A stretch of 36,225 bases of DNA from Lachnospiraceae bacterium (GCA_015057615.1 SVEA01000123.1:1-36225); one strand, 5' to 3'. Positions 8,261 through 17,409 are shown, counted from the stretch's first letter. Numbers and translations: made by a program. The notes: a model not told the origin generated them from the letters alone.

Positions 8261-9514
8261 ATGAAGAAGAACTTTATTACCGGACTATTATCCGGTGTTT
8301 GCAGTTCTATCCTACTGTTTGCTATTATAGGAACCTTATACGTTATGGCAGATGGTAAAGTAAATGAATACAACAACAATAATAATGTCGGGATAGAATC
8401 CGAGAAAGATGGTCAGCCAACGTTAAAAGCCGAAGGCTTTAAGCAGATTGAAGATAAATTGACTTTTTTAGAGATGCTGGTTGATAATTATTATTTGGAA
8501 GAGGTAGATCCTAAGGTGTATGCGGATGGAATCTATAAGGGATTTATCAGCAGCCTGCATGACCCGTATTCCACGTATTATACCGCAGAGGAATATAAAG
8601 CATTGATGGAGAGCTCATCCGGAGTATACCATGGTATTGGTGCGACCGTCAGTCAAAATACGAAGACTGGCGTTATTACCATAGTGAAACCCTTTAAAAC
8701 AGGACCGGCTTATGAGGCAGGGCTTCATCCGGGTGATATTCTTTATCTGGTAGAAGGAGAAGAGGTCACCGGAGTTGACCTTACCGAAGTGGTATCGAAG
8801 ATGAAGGGCGCGGAAGGGACCAAAGTTCGTATTTCCGTTCTTCGTGACGGAGAAACCAAGCCGATGGAATTCACCATTACAAGAAGGCAGATCGAAGTAC
8901 CGACAATCGAATATCAGATGCTGGATAATAAAATCGGCTATATTGTGATCAGCGAATTTGATGAAATTACCGTTTCCCAGTTTAAGGAGGCAATCGATAA
9001 GCTAGAGGAAAAAGGGATGAGGGGACTTGTCATTGATGTCCGTAACAACCCTGGAGGATTGTTGGAGGCTGTTTGCAGGATGCTGGATCGTCTGCTTCCG
9101 AAGGGCCTGCTGGTATATACGGAAGATAAGTATGGCAACCGGGTGGAAGAAAAAGCAGAGGATTCGCAGAAGCTGAAGGTTCCTCTGGCGGTTATAATTA
9201 ACGGGCAGAGCGCCAGTGCATCCGAAATTTTCGCCGGCGCAGTGCAGGATTATGAGATCGGAACGATCGTCGGAACAACAAGCTTTGGAAAGGGAATCGT
9301 GCAAAAGGTTATTCCTTTAACGGATGGTACGGCGGTAAAGCTTACGATATCAAAATATTTTACACCGAAGGGGCGTAATATTCATGGAACCGGAATTACC
9401 CCAGATGTGGAAATTGAATTGAATGAGGAATTGCTGAAAGAAATCGAAATCCCGATTGAAAAAGATAATCAGCTTCAGAAAGCGATCGAGACGGTGGAAG
9501 AAAAAATAAAGTAA
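8261..9514 (+). CDS. ctpA: S41 carboxy-terminal processing protease (CtpA/CtpB)
   Basis: This 417-aa exported protease has an N-terminal membrane anchor or signal (about residues 8-30), a helical N-domain, a PDZ domain (about 122-200, with HPGDILYLVEGEEV) and a tail-specific protease domain. The catalytic serine lies in SASASE (317-322) and the general-base lysine is Lys344 in SFGKG. Such proteases act outside the membrane and trim C-termini of envelope or regulatory proteins; Bacillus CtpB acts in sporulation signalling. The ribosome site GGAAAGGGGG precedes the ATG. It has its own promoter and a strong terminator, so it is not part of the flagellar operon downstream. Confidence 0.95.
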   Translation: MKKNFITGLLSGVCSSILLFAIIGTLYVMADGKVNEYNNNNNVGIESEKDGQPTLKAEGFKQIEDKLTFLEMLVDNYYLEEVDPKVYADGIYKGFISSLHDPYSTYYTAEEYKALMESSSGVYHGIGATVSQNTKTGVITIVKPFKTGPAYEAGLHPGDILYLVEGEEVTGVDLTEVVSKMKGAEGTKVRISVLRDGETKPMEFTITRRQIEVPTIEYQMLDNKIGYIVISEFDEITVSQFKEAIDKLEEKGMRGLVIDVRNNPGGLLEAVCRMLDRLLPKGLLVYTEDKYGNRVEEKAEDSQKLKVPLAVIINGQSASASEIFAGAVQDYEIGTIVGTTSFGKGIVQKVIPLTDGTAVKLTISKYFTPKGRNIHGTGITPDVEIELNEELLKEIEIPIEKDNQLQKAIETVEEKIK

Positions 9515-9524
9515 AGGAAGCGAC

Positions 9525-9568
9525 ATCGATTATGGTATCTCTCTAAGAGGTACCATAATCGATTTTTT
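9525..9568 (+). terminator. Rho-independent terminator of ctpA
   Basis: ATCGATTATGGTATC (9525-9539) pairs with GGTACCATAATCGAT (9549-9563), followed by six T (9563-9568). It begins ten bases after the stop codon. Confidence 0.9.
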
Positions 9569-9700
9569 AATTGAATATGAAAGTTCGGCCTATTCAATTA
9601 AAAAATGCTCAATGCGAACATAGTTCGCATTGGGATGACGCACTCAGCACGTAACGAATACTTGAAACATGTATTCGTAAGGGCGAAACTTTTTCTTGAT
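9563..9700. repeat. Cluster of palindromes of unknown type
   Basis: The ctpA-flgM spacer holds three consecutive hairpins. TTAATTGAATA pairs with TATTCAATTAA (9566-9603), CAATGCGAAC with GTTCGCATTG (9610-9632), and ACGAATAC with GTATTCGT (about 9654-9679). An outer pairing of AAAGTT…GGCCT with GGGCGAAACTTT is also possible. The layout resembles the palindromic elements elsewhere in this window, but I see no shared ends and no clear target duplication. Confidence 0.5.
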
Positions 9701-9706
9701 TTGCTA

Positions 9707-9733
9707 TAAGGATAATTTGAAAATTACCGATAA
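9707..9733 (+). promoter_or_regulatory. Sigma-28 (SigD) promoter of flgM
   Basis: TAAG (9707-9710), 15 bp, then ACCGATAA (9726-9733) fits the SigD consensus TAAA-N15-GCCGATAT/A closely. It lies about 95 bp before flgM, whose product inhibits SigD. FlgM and the genes behind it would thus be under the sigma factor that FlgM controls. Confidence 0.75.
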
Positions 9734-9828
9734 ATAATATAGAGTCGATTGAATGAGTGAAAGAAAAGACGGCTTTCGCCGGTTAGTAGCTCACAATGAA
9801 GAAATGTAAGAGATAGGTGGTGATTTAA

Positions 9829-10107
9829 ATGCGTATCGATGCATTTAATAAAGTTAGTAAGTTATATCAATCCAATAACATAAAGAGTACGAAGAGCGTA
9901 AAGGGCGCAAGTTTTTCCGATAAGCTTGAGATTTCACAGACCTGTAAGGATTATCAAATCGCAAGGAATACATTAAAATCCGTACCCGATGTTCGGGAGG
10001 AACGGGTGAAGGAAATTAAAGAGCGCATTGCTTCCGGTACCTACAACATTAATTCGGAAGAAGTAGCAGATAAGCTGATAGAAAACTATTTTAATAAATT
10101 GGCTTAG
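9829..10107 (+). CDS. flgM: Anti-sigma-28 factor FlgM
   Basis: This 92-aa protein has the FlgM layout: a flexible N-terminus with polar residues, then DKLEISQTCKDYQIARNTLKSVPDVREERVKEIKERIASGTY, and a final helix SEEVADKLIENYF. The DVREERVKEIKERIASGTYNI stretch is the conserved sigma-binding signature. FlgM holds SigD (sigma-28) inactive until the hook-basal body is complete and it is exported. It heads the late flagellar cluster. GGTGG lies at good spacing before the ATG, and a SigD promoter is at 9707-9733. Confidence 0.95.
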   Translation: MRIDAFNKVSKLYQSNNIKSTKSVKGASFSDKLEISQTCKDYQIARNTLKSVPDVREERVKEIKERIASGTYNINSEEVADKLIENYFNKLA

Positions 10108-10179
10108 CAGGAAGGCTTAGGCTTCGAACCGTAATAGGGAAGCAAATTGTGAAAGCCTGCATGGAAGAGAGGAAGAATC

Positions 10180-10695
10180 GTGGCAAGCTTAATAGATGAA
10201 TTAATTGATGTTTTAGATCAGGAATTGGATATTTACCAGCAGTTAATACCAATTTCCAATGAGAAAACACAGATTATTGTTAAGAATGATCTGGCTGCTC
10301 TTCAAGAGATTACCGACGAAGAGCAGGCTGCAGTCGATAAAATCACCTCTTTAGAGAATAAGAGGGAGCGGGTTGTTGAAAATATTAAAATCGTGATTAA
10401 TCGGAAGTCGGATACGCTTAGTTTGAAGACGCTCATTCAGCTATTGGAGAATCAGCCCAAGGAGCAGAAAACTCTTTCCATTCTACATGACAATCTGGAT
10501 AATATCGTTCGACAATTGATGGAGATAAATAGTCGCAATAAATCTTTAATAGAGCAATCCCTGGAAATGATTGAATTTAATATGAATTATATTCAAAGCA
10601 TGAGGCTGTATCAGGGAAATAATAACTATACAAAAGATGCGGAGCAGTATGATACGAAGATTTCGGGAGCAGGAATCTTTGATGCAAAGCAGTAA
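10180..10695 (+). CDS. flgN: Flagellar export chaperone FlgN
   Basis: This 171-aa, nearly all-helical protein starts with a GTG (10180) behind AGAGGA. It has the FlgN pattern: an N-terminal helix (LIDELIDVLDQELDIYQQLI), a middle LAALQEITDEEQAAVDKI, and an amphipathic C-terminal helix with SLEMIEFNMNYIQSM before a disordered tail. FlgN is the cytosolic chaperone of the hook-filament junction proteins FlgK and FlgL, whose genes follow directly. It lies 72 bp after flgM and 20 bp before flgK, so it is probably in the same transcript. Confidence 0.9.
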   Translation: MASLIDELIDVLDQELDIYQQLIPISNEKTQIIVKNDLAALQEITDEEQAAVDKITSLENKRERVVENIKIVINRKSDTLSLKTLIQLLENQPKEQKTLSILHDNLDNIVRQLMEINSRNKSLIEQSLEMIEFNMNYIQSMRLYQGNNNYTKDAEQYDTKISGAGIFDAKQ

Positions 10696-10715
10696 GAGTG
10701 AGGTAAGGTGAAAAG

Positions 10716-12404
10716 ATGAGTTCATTTGGCAGCTTATATGTAGGAGCTTCCGGCTTGAATACCAGCCAGAATGCGTTAAATACGACGGCACATAATTTAG
10801 CCAATGTAGATACGAAGGGTTATGTCAGACAGCAGGTACTTTTAAGGGATTTCGGCTATATTAATTGGGGACAGAATCATATTTCCATATTGCAGAAGGG
10901 CCTGGGAGTAGATTTCGAGACAGTAAGGCAGGTAAGGGATTCCTTTTTAGATAAAGCCTACCGTCAAGAGATTGGAAGAGAAGCGTTCTATGATGCCGGA
11001 TATCAGGCAATCGCAGAAGTGGAAAGCTTGTATGGCGAATTGGAGGGGGTACCCTTCCAGGATACTCTCCAGGATTTATGGAGATCCCTGCAGGCAGTTG
11101 CAAAGGAGCCGAACAATAGTGAAACAAGAGCTTCCTTTGTGCAGTCCGCGGTCACCTTTATCGAAAGAGCAGAAAATATTTCTTATCAGATCAAGGACTA
11201 CCAGGTGAATTTAAATATCCAGATCAAGGATACGGTGAACCGGATCAATAGCATTGGTGATGAAATCAAGGATTTGAACCATAAAATAAGAACATATGAG
11301 AGTAATGGCGTGGAACATGCCAATGACCTGCGGGATCAGCGTAATGTCCTCTTAGATGAGTTGGGACAATTGGTCAACATCACCTATCGGGAGGATCATG
11401 ACGGTGTTGTTACGGTAAATGTCGAAGGGACTGCCTTTGTTTCCGAAGATATGGTTACCCATATGGGAGTGAAAAAGGCGGCTCCGGACACCGATATGCT
11501 GGTTCCGGTATGGCCATCCCACAAGAATGCGGAGGTTTTCAATTTTGACCGGCTGCCATCCTCGGAAGCCAATACAGATATCGGAAGCTTAAAAGGTTTA
11601 CTGCTGGTTCGGGGCAATAAGGCAGCCAATTATCTGGATATACCGGTGCGTAAAAGTCCGGAAGGGGAAGATGAAGCAGCGGATGCGGAATATGATGCAA
11701 AGGTGAAAGAATATAATCTGCGCATAGAATCCTCTGCGATCATGAATATACAAGCACAATTTGATCAATTGATTCATGGAATCGTTACTACGATCAATGA
11801 TATTTTATGCCCGAACACGAAGCTGGCGAATGGTACCATTGTGTTGGATCAGGACAAGGCGCCGGTCTGTATTGACGGAGAAACCCGGGGCATCGAGCTG
11901 TTCAAGAGAAAGTCAATGGACCGGTATAGTATGTCGGGAGATGAATATGTCCTCAATGCGGAAGATGAGAACGATATCCATTCCTTGTATACGATCGGAG
12001 AAATTGAGATAAATCCTTTGATTTTACAGGACTATGCCAATCTGAATTTATCTAGTAAGGACGGCACGGAGGATTATGACAGTGAGGTAGTAGATCAATT
12101 ACTAGCCAAATGGCAGGAGCCCTTTGCAACCTTATCACCCAATACATTGACCTACTATAATTTTTCGGATTATTATAATGCCTTTATCTCCGGGATCGCC
12201 AATCGCGGCGAAAAGTACTATTCGATTAGTACCAACCAGGCAACCATGGTTGCAAACATCGACAATAAGAGGATGGAGATTTCGGCAGTATCTTCCGATG
12301 AAGAATTAACGAATCTGATTAAATTTCAGCATTCCTATAACGCATCGGCAAGGTATATCACGGTGATTGATGAAATGCTGGAGCATATTATTACGAGACT
12401 ATAA
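10716..12404 (+). CDS. flgK: Hook-filament junction protein FlgK (HAP1), copy 1
   Basis: This 562-aa protein has the conserved rod/hook-type N-terminus (LYVGASGLNTSQNALNTTAHNLANVDTKGY, residues 7-36), including the SQNALNTTAHNLAN flagellar signature. The C-terminal helix (LTNLIKFQHSYNASARYITVIDEMLEHII) also fits. These two ends form the coiled-coil D0/D1 domain of FlgK; the middle is the variable surface domain. FlgK joins hook to filament. GAGGTAAGGTG precedes the ATG. A second, longer flgK follows after a MITE-like element. Confidence 0.94.
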   Translation: MSSFGSLYVGASGLNTSQNALNTTAHNLANVDTKGYVRQQVLLRDFGYINWGQNHISILQKGLGVDFETVRQVRDSFLDKAYRQEIGREAFYDAGYQAIAEVESLYGELEGVPFQDTLQDLWRSLQAVAKEPNNSETRASFVQSAVTFIERAENISYQIKDYQVNLNIQIKDTVNRINSIGDEIKDLNHKIRTYESNGVEHANDLRDQRNVLLDELGQLVNITYREDHDGVVTVNVEGTAFVSEDMVTHMGVKKAAPDTDMLVPVWPSHKNAEVFNFDRLPSSEANTDIGSLKGLLLVRGNKAANYLDIPVRKSPEGEDEAADAEYDAKVKEYNLRIESSAIMNIQAQFDQLIHGIVTTINDILCPNTKLANGTIVLDQDKAPVCIDGETRGIELFKRKSMDRYSMSGDEYVLNAEDENDIHSLYTIGEIEINPLILQDYANLNLSSKDGTEDYDSEVVDQLLAKWQEPFATLSPNTLTYYNFSDYYNAFISGIANRGEKYYSISTNQATMVANIDNKRMEISAVSSDEELTNLIKFQHSYNASARYITVIDEMLEHIITRL

Positions 12405-12451
12405 TTGAAATATTTTTGCAAATGATATTTGCTTATACACATAGATAGAAT

Positions 12452-12748
12452 GATATGAGTGACAAAAGCTGATTTATAAACTCGACTTCTTCAATTCATA
12501 ATATATGTGTTGACAAGTAATATGAAACAAATTTCATTCGCAACACGTTATTCCCAAAGCACTGCATAAAAAGCAGTACTTGAATTGAAGTACGTAGTGG
12601 TACATAAGACCACAAAATACGTGGTCTAAGTGCCAACGACTTCAAACAGTTGCAAATTTAAATTTTGTTTCCTATTACTTAAGTTTTTCCTTATTGGTGC
12701 AAATTGATGAAGAAGATGATTGTTAAGAAGGCTTTTGTCGGGGTAATT
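12452..12748 (+). mobile_element. MITE-like palindromic element, family 1, copy B
   Basis: This ~297-bp element begins GATATGAGTGACAAAAGC and ends with a decayed inverted copy (CTTTTGTCGGGGTAATT). The direct repeat ATAGAAT (12445-12451 and 12749-12755) flanks it as a target duplication. The internal arms match copy A: AAGTAATATGAAACAAATTT against AATTTTGTTTCCTATTACTT. The core hairpin (12585-12645) has a perfect six-base apical stem, GACCAC/GTGGTC (12608-12613, 12621-12626). It fills the spacer between the two flgK genes and contains no gene. Confidence 0.83.
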
Positions 12749-12795
12749 ATAGAATACAAAAGAATTCGAGCGTGAACGAAAGAGGTGCGATATCG

Positions 12796-14670
12796 ATGGG
12801 GTCAACATTTTTTGGATTAAATATCGGACGGACAGGCTTATATGCCTTCCAGGCAGCATTGGATACGACTGCTCATAATATAGCCAATGCAGAGGCAGAT
12901 GGCTACAGCAGACAGATACTCGGGATGAGAGCCGATAGAGCATTGCGTGTTAACAGTACATACGGGATGGCAGGAACCGGTGTAAGTGTTACCGGAGTAA
13001 CGCAGATGCGGGATGAATATTATGATATCAAATTCAGGAACAACAATACCATATTTGGTGAGTATTCCAATAAGATGCATTATATGACGGAGATCGAGAA
13101 CTATTTTAATGAAATCAGCGTAGAAGGCTTTACAACTTCCTACAATTCTATGAATGATAATTTACATGAGCTGACGAAGAATCCCTCCAGCTCAGCTGTT
13201 CGTACACAGGTGGTTAATTATGCGACAACCTTGACCGAATATTTTCATTCCGTTTCACAGAATCTTAGTGCTACACAGGAAAGCTGTAATTTTGAAGTTG
13301 GGAACATGGTAGATAAGATCAACTCTTTCGCACAGCAGATCGCTTCCCTTACCAAACAGATTGATTCCTTGGAAGTCCGCGGCGGTACAGCCAATGATCT
13401 CAGGGATGAGAGAAATCGGCTGCTTGATGAGCTGTCTGAAATTGCCAACACAACCGTGACAGAAAGAAGAGCAGAAAATATGTCCGATATTACCAGCTTT
13501 GTGGTAAAAATCGACGGGCAGACCCTGGTGGACGGGATGAACTATAATACCTTAAAAGCAGTTCCGAGAGAGCAGAAGGTAAATCAAAATGATGTAGATG
13601 GTCTATATGATATCTTCTGGCAGAACGGGCAATCCTTTAATACCAATAGTGCAACGTTACGCGGCACGTTAAAAGCGCTCTTTGAGGTGCGGGACGGTAA
13701 CAATGCGGAGAACCTGAAAGGAACCGTGGCTTCGGCAGAAAATACGGAAGTTACCATGAGTGACGGAACGAGTAAAAAGGTCACGCACGTTAAAATAACC
13801 GGCACCAATATCAATGCGGTTGAAAAACTCAATATCCCGGATCAAGGTACGCTTACCATTCATAATAAAACCTATAACTATACAGGTTTTAAAATCGAGA
13901 AAGATGGATCCGGTGATTTTGTATATACCTTTGAACTGGAGGAAGTGATGGATCCGGCTGCATTGGAGGGTAAGTCGATTTCCTTAGGAAAGAGCATCTC
14001 TTATAAAGGAATTCCCTACTATATGAGCAAAATGAATGAATTGGTTCGTACCTATGCAAAGGCATTCAACCAGATTCATAGAACAGGAAAAGATCTGGAT
14101 AATGAATCGGGGATGGATTTCTTTACTGCAGTTGATAAGGTAAGCGGCAAAGATTATGCATTCGGGACATCCGGATCCAACGAGGATTTTGATGAAATCA
14201 CTTCGCGGACCGGCAGCTTTTATCAGGTGCCTGCTGAGGGTAAACCGTTCTACGGCTCCTATTACCTGCTGACAGCAGAAAACTTCGCTGTGAACAGCAG
14301 CATTATAAAGGATCCGGATAAATTAGTAGCAGCGTCGGATGTGACCAATGGAGTGGAAAATAACGATATCGCGGAAGAACTGCTTGCGCTAAAGGACAAA
14401 AGAATATTTATACAGGGTACCACAGAAGGCTTCTTCCAAAGTCTTATCGCTGAAATAGGAACAGATACCGATAAGTCAGTGAGATTTTCCAAAGCGCAGG
14501 AGAATATAAAGAAATCGATCGAAAATCAGCGTCTTTCGATATGCGGCGTGGATATCGATGAGGAAGCGATGAGCCTGATTCGCTATCAGAATGCTTACAG
14601 CCTGTCGGCGAAGGTAATATCGGTCATGGACGAGATTTATAATAAACTTATTAATGAGATGGGTGCATAG
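12796..14670 (+). CDS. flgK: Hook-filament junction protein FlgK, copy 2 (longer)
   Basis: This 624-aa FlgK paralogue has the N-terminal flagellar motif (ALDTTAHNIANAEADGYSRQ) and a C-terminal helix (EEAMSLIRYQNAYSLSAKVISVMDEIYNKLI). Its centre is about 60 residues longer than copy 1 and different in sequence. I chose the ATG at 12796, which has AGAGGTG eight bases upstream; a GTG at 12772 is the alternative. Tandem flgK genes suggest either an uncharacterised junction built of two proteins or alternative junctions. Both share the chaperone FlgN upstream. Confidence 0.9.
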   Translation: MGSTFFGLNIGRTGLYAFQAALDTTAHNIANAEADGYSRQILGMRADRALRVNSTYGMAGTGVSVTGVTQMRDEYYDIKFRNNNTIFGEYSNKMHYMTEIENYFNEISVEGFTTSYNSMNDNLHELTKNPSSSAVRTQVVNYATTLTEYFHSVSQNLSATQESCNFEVGNMVDKINSFAQQIASLTKQIDSLEVRGGTANDLRDERNRLLDELSEIANTTVTERRAENMSDITSFVVKIDGQTLVDGMNYNTLKAVPREQKVNQNDVDGLYDIFWQNGQSFNTNSATLRGTLKALFEVRDGNNAENLKGTVASAENTEVTMSDGTSKKVTHVKITGTNINAVEKLNIPDQGTLTIHNKTYNYTGFKIEKDGSGDFVYTFELEEVMDPAALEGKSISLGKSISYKGIPYYMSKMNELVRTYAKAFNQIHRTGKDLDNESGMDFFTAVDKVSGKDYAFGTSGSNEDFDEITSRTGSFYQVPAEGKPFYGSYYLLTAENFAVNSSIIKDPDKLVAASDVTNGVENNDIAEELLALKDKRIFIQGTTEGFFQSLIAEIGTDTDKSVRFSKAQENIKKSIENQRLSICGVDIDEEAMSLIRYQNAYSLSAKVISVMDEIYNKLINEMGA

Positions 14671-14700
14671 AGGTTTCACTTAAATTAAGGATGGAAATAT

Positions 14701-14820
14701 GATTAAGGTGTCAAAAGGTGCGTAGCACTTATTCTAATACAAGATATTGCTTGGTAAGCGAGCTTACACATCAATATCTTGTACCAGAATATCACCTTCG
14801 GAGCTTTTGACACCTTAATC
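14701..14820. mobile_element. Short MITE-like element with the family-1 ends
   Basis: This 120-bp palindrome has perfect 17-bp terminal inverted repeats (GATTAAGGTGTCAAAAG at 14701-14717, CTTTTGACACCTTAATC at 14804-14820). It is flanked by the direct repeat AAATAT (14695-14700 and 14821-14826). Inner arms TACAAGATATTG/CAATATCTTGTA and GTAAG/CTTAC close the hairpin. Its interior is unrelated to the 300-bp copies, but its ends belong to the same group and are identical to the sequence at 36211. It sits between flgK copy 2 and flgL. Confidence 0.88.
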
Positions 14821-14860
14821 AAATATACAAATCCAAATTCTTAAAACATGGAGGCATATT

Positions 14861-16348
14861 ATGAGAGTAACCAATAAAATGATGACGAATAATATGATGA
14901 GCAACATAAACAAGAACAAAGAGTATATGTCAATACTAGAGCAGCAGTATTCTACCGGTAAGAAGATTCAGAGACCGTCAGAAGATCCGATCGTGGCGGT
15001 TAGGGCGCTTAAGCTTAGGACGAATTTAGCTGAATTGGAACAATATCATGAAAAAAATATTCCGGATGCCATGTCCTGGATGGATGTTACCGAGACGGCA
15101 CTTACCACGGTGCATGATCTTTTGCATGATATCAATACCTATTGTGTACAAGGCAGCAGTGACCAGCTGCAGCCTTCCGATCGTCTGGATATTGTTCAAA
15201 ACCTGGAGCAGCTAAAGCAGCAGATTTATCATGAAGGTAATTCAAGCTATGCAGGAAGATATGTATTTACTGGATATAAAACGGACAGCTCGCTGCTTTT
15301 TGACAGAAAAAGAACGGACTTAAGCTACCGGATTACTGAAAAAATAACCGGGAATCAAATTGAATTCGGAAGAGCCGTTGCAGGCGGCTATGAGATGGCG
15401 GATTATGATGATATAGCAGAGGATTTTGCGGATGCACCGCAGCTGGTGGAATATCGTAGAATCCAGCTGTCCTATGATACACTGGATACTTCTGCCACAC
15501 CTCCGGCAGAAGTAAGCTATACGCAGGGAGGCGTTACGAAGGATTTAACTGGTAAGATTACGGTGGTTTCCGCAACGGAGGATAACCCCTATGAGCCTGA
15601 TCCGGATAAAATCAACTATATACCGGAGACCGGAGAATTGATTCTGGGAGCGAATATTTATAAAGAAATGAAGAATGCGGATCAAATTGATATAAACTAT
15701 ACGAAAAGCAGCTTTAAAGAAGGCGATCTGAAACCGGAGCACTATTTTGACTGTGTACTGAAGGACCCTGAAAAGCCGGAGGAAATCACCTTTACCCGAC
15801 CGGAGATAAAGCAGGAAATCCGGTATGAGGTGAATTATAATCAAAAGCTTACCGTGAATACGGAAGGCGCTGAGGCATTTGCCCATAAGATGGGAAGAGA
15901 TATTGATGAAATTCTGAATGCGGTGAATGATGTTATTGCATCCGAGAATAAGATCGCAGAAGTAAAGGAACGCTTAAAAGATACGGATTTAACGACGGAA
16001 GAACGTGCCAAATATGAAAAGATGCTGGAGCAGCTGGATACCGAATATGTATTGAAGAAGGAAGTAATGCAGGATGCTTTTTCAAACGGCATCACTACTT
16101 CTTACAATGAAAAGGACCGGGTAAATACTGCCTTGGCAGATCTGGGAAGCCGGTATGTTAGATTGAAATTAACGGATGACCGACTGGGAAGCCAAAAGAC
16201 GGATTTTGAGGATCTGATGTCGCAAAATGAAGATGTGAATTTGGTAGATACGATTATTCGATATGGATCCGCAGATATGATTTACAATGCTTCCTTAAGT
16301 GCAGCAGCCAGAGCGGTGCAGAATAACTTACTGGATTTCTTGAGATAA
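14861..16348 (+). CDS. flgL: Hook-filament junction protein FlgL (HAP3)
   Basis: This 495-aa protein has a flagellin-like N-terminus (MRVTNKMMTNNMMSNINKNKEYMSILEQQYSTGKKIQRPSEDP, with the RPSEDP motif) and a C-terminal helix ending LSAAARAVQNNLLDFL. Both ends form the helical D0/D1 core. Typical FlgL proteins are about 300 aa; this one carries an extra central domain (about residues 180-400) rich in beta-type sequence and a charged coil. GGAGG lies seven bases before the ATG. The stop codon abuts the left edge of MITE-like copy C. Confidence 0.92.
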   Translation: MRVTNKMMTNNMMSNINKNKEYMSILEQQYSTGKKIQRPSEDPIVAVRALKLRTNLAELEQYHEKNIPDAMSWMDVTETALTTVHDLLHDINTYCVQGSSDQLQPSDRLDIVQNLEQLKQQIYHEGNSSYAGRYVFTGYKTDSSLLFDRKRTDLSYRITEKITGNQIEFGRAVAGGYEMADYDDIAEDFADAPQLVEYRRIQLSYDTLDTSATPPAEVSYTQGGVTKDLTGKITVVSATEDNPYEPDPDKINYIPETGELILGANIYKEMKNADQIDINYTKSSFKEGDLKPEHYFDCVLKDPEKPEEITFTRPEIKQEIRYEVNYNQKLTVNTEGAEAFAHKMGRDIDEILNAVNDVIASENKIAEVKERLKDTDLTTEERAKYEKMLEQLDTEYVLKKEVMQDAFSNGITTSYNEKDRVNTALADLGSRYVRLKLTDDRLGSQKTDFEDLMSQNEDVNLVDTIIRYGSADMIYNASLSAAARAVQNNLLDFLR

Positions 16349-16632
16349 AGACGGTTTGTAAATTAGCTTCGTTAATTTGCACAATATATGTGTTGACAAG
16401 TAGTAACATGAAACAAATTTCATTCGCAACACGCAGTTCGGCAAAGCATTGCACAAAACGCAATCCTTGGATTGAAGTACGTAGTGGTACATAAGATCAT
16501 AAAACACATGATCTAAGTACCAACGACTTCAAACAGTTGCGCCTTAAAATATTGTTCCTGTTACCCCAGTTTTACCTTGATTTGTGCAAATTGATAAAGA
16601 CGATTTGTTAAGAAGGCTTTGACACTCATATC
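16349..16632 (+). mobile_element. MITE-like palindromic element, family 1, copy C
   Basis: The right end is intact (CTTTGACACTCATATC, 16617-16632), but the left terminal repeat is degenerate where it meets the flgL stop codon, so the left boundary is approximate and no target duplication is clear. The internal arms (AATTTGCACAA/TTGTGCAAATT) match copies A, B and D. The core hairpin (16472-16532) has the apical stem GATCAT/ATGATC (16495-16500, 16508-16513), which differs from copy B on both sides and still pairs perfectly. Confidence 0.8.
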
Positions 16633-16663
16633 AAGAATATTCTTCGAAGAAAGGAAAAAGGTC

Positions 16664-17134
16664 ATGCGGATAAAAACGAAACATTTTGGTGAAATTGATT
16701 TAGATGAGAATAAAATAGTAAATTTCGAGAATGGTATATTAGGATTTGAGGATTATAAAAAATATACGATTCTCTATGATAATGAAAATGGAGAAGGATC
16801 ATCGGATGTTTCCTGGTTACAAAGCCTGGAGGAGCCGGCGCTTGCTATTCCAGTCATGAGTCCTTTCCTGGTAAGAGAGAATTACAATCCGGAAGTAGAA
16901 GATGAATTGCTAAAGCCACTCGGTGATATGCAGCCGGAGGATATAGCAGTATTCGTTTCGATAACTGTACCAGCGGATATAACAAAATTATCAGCCAATC
17001 TGAAAGCTCCCTTTATCATCAATGCGAAAACAAGAAAAGGTGCGCAGATCATAGCAGAAAATCAGGACTACGAGATAAAGTATTGTTTTTATAATCAGCT
17101 GCAATCGATTAAGGAAGCAAAGGAGGGCCGGTAA
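16664..17134 (+). CDS. fliW: Flagellar assembly factor FliW
   Basis: This 156-aa protein has the FliW hallmarks: an N-terminal GILGFEDYKKYTIL stretch, then WLQSLEEPALAIPVMSPF, and a C-terminal LKAPFIINAKTRKGAQI. FliW binds flagellin and antagonises CsrA, so CsrA is freed to repress flagellin translation when flagellin builds up in the cytosol. I chose the ATG at 16664 over an upstream in-frame start because AAAGGAAAAAGG precedes it and the family starts with MxIxTxxFGE-like text. Its TAA directly abuts the csrA ATG. Confidence 0.95.
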   Translation: MRIKTKHFGEIDLDENKIVNFENGILGFEDYKKYTILYDNENGEGSSDVSWLQSLEEPALAIPVMSPFLVRENYNPEVEDELLKPLGDMQPEDIAVFVSITVPADITKLSANLKAPFIINAKTRKGAQIIAENQDYEIKYCFYNQLQSIKEAKEGR

Positions 17135-17356
17135 ATGTTAGCCCTATCAAGAAAAATCAATGAATCCATAATAATCGGCAACGAGATTGAGATAACCGTA
17201 TTAGAAGTCAAAGGAGATCAGGTTAAACTCGGAATTAGCGCCCCGAAGTCAATTCCGGTATACCGAAAGGAGATTTACCTGCAGATCCAGGAGGCGAATA
17301 AGGAGGCGGCAGAAGCAACGGTAAGTGATGAGGTGTTGAAGAAATTGTTTCAATAG
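17135..17356 (+). CDS. csrA: Carbon storage regulator CsrA
   Basis: This 73-aa CsrA has the canonical [20 protein letters not shown] start, the [22 protein letters not shown] core with the RNA-contacting residues, and an extended C-terminal tail typical of Firmicutes, which FliW contacts. CsrA binds GGA motifs in mRNA hairpin loops and blocks ribosome access. Its ATG follows the fliW stop with no gap, and its AAGGAGGG site lies inside fliW, so the two are translationally coupled. A likely target is the flagellin leader at 21687-21785. Confidence 0.97.
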   Translation: MLALSRKINESIIIGNEIEITVLEVKGDQVKLGISAPKSIPVYRKEIYLQIQEANKEAAEATVSDEVLKKLFQ

Positions 17357-17409
17357 CTACCCATATTACTTTTTAAGATATGGCTTGCGTCCTATTATTG
17401 AGATCGTAT

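Noticed and set aside
12626-12943. Minus-strand 105-codon frame across the copy B end and flgK2
   Set aside because: It crosses a mobile-element boundary and is antisense to flgK2, with no ribosome site.
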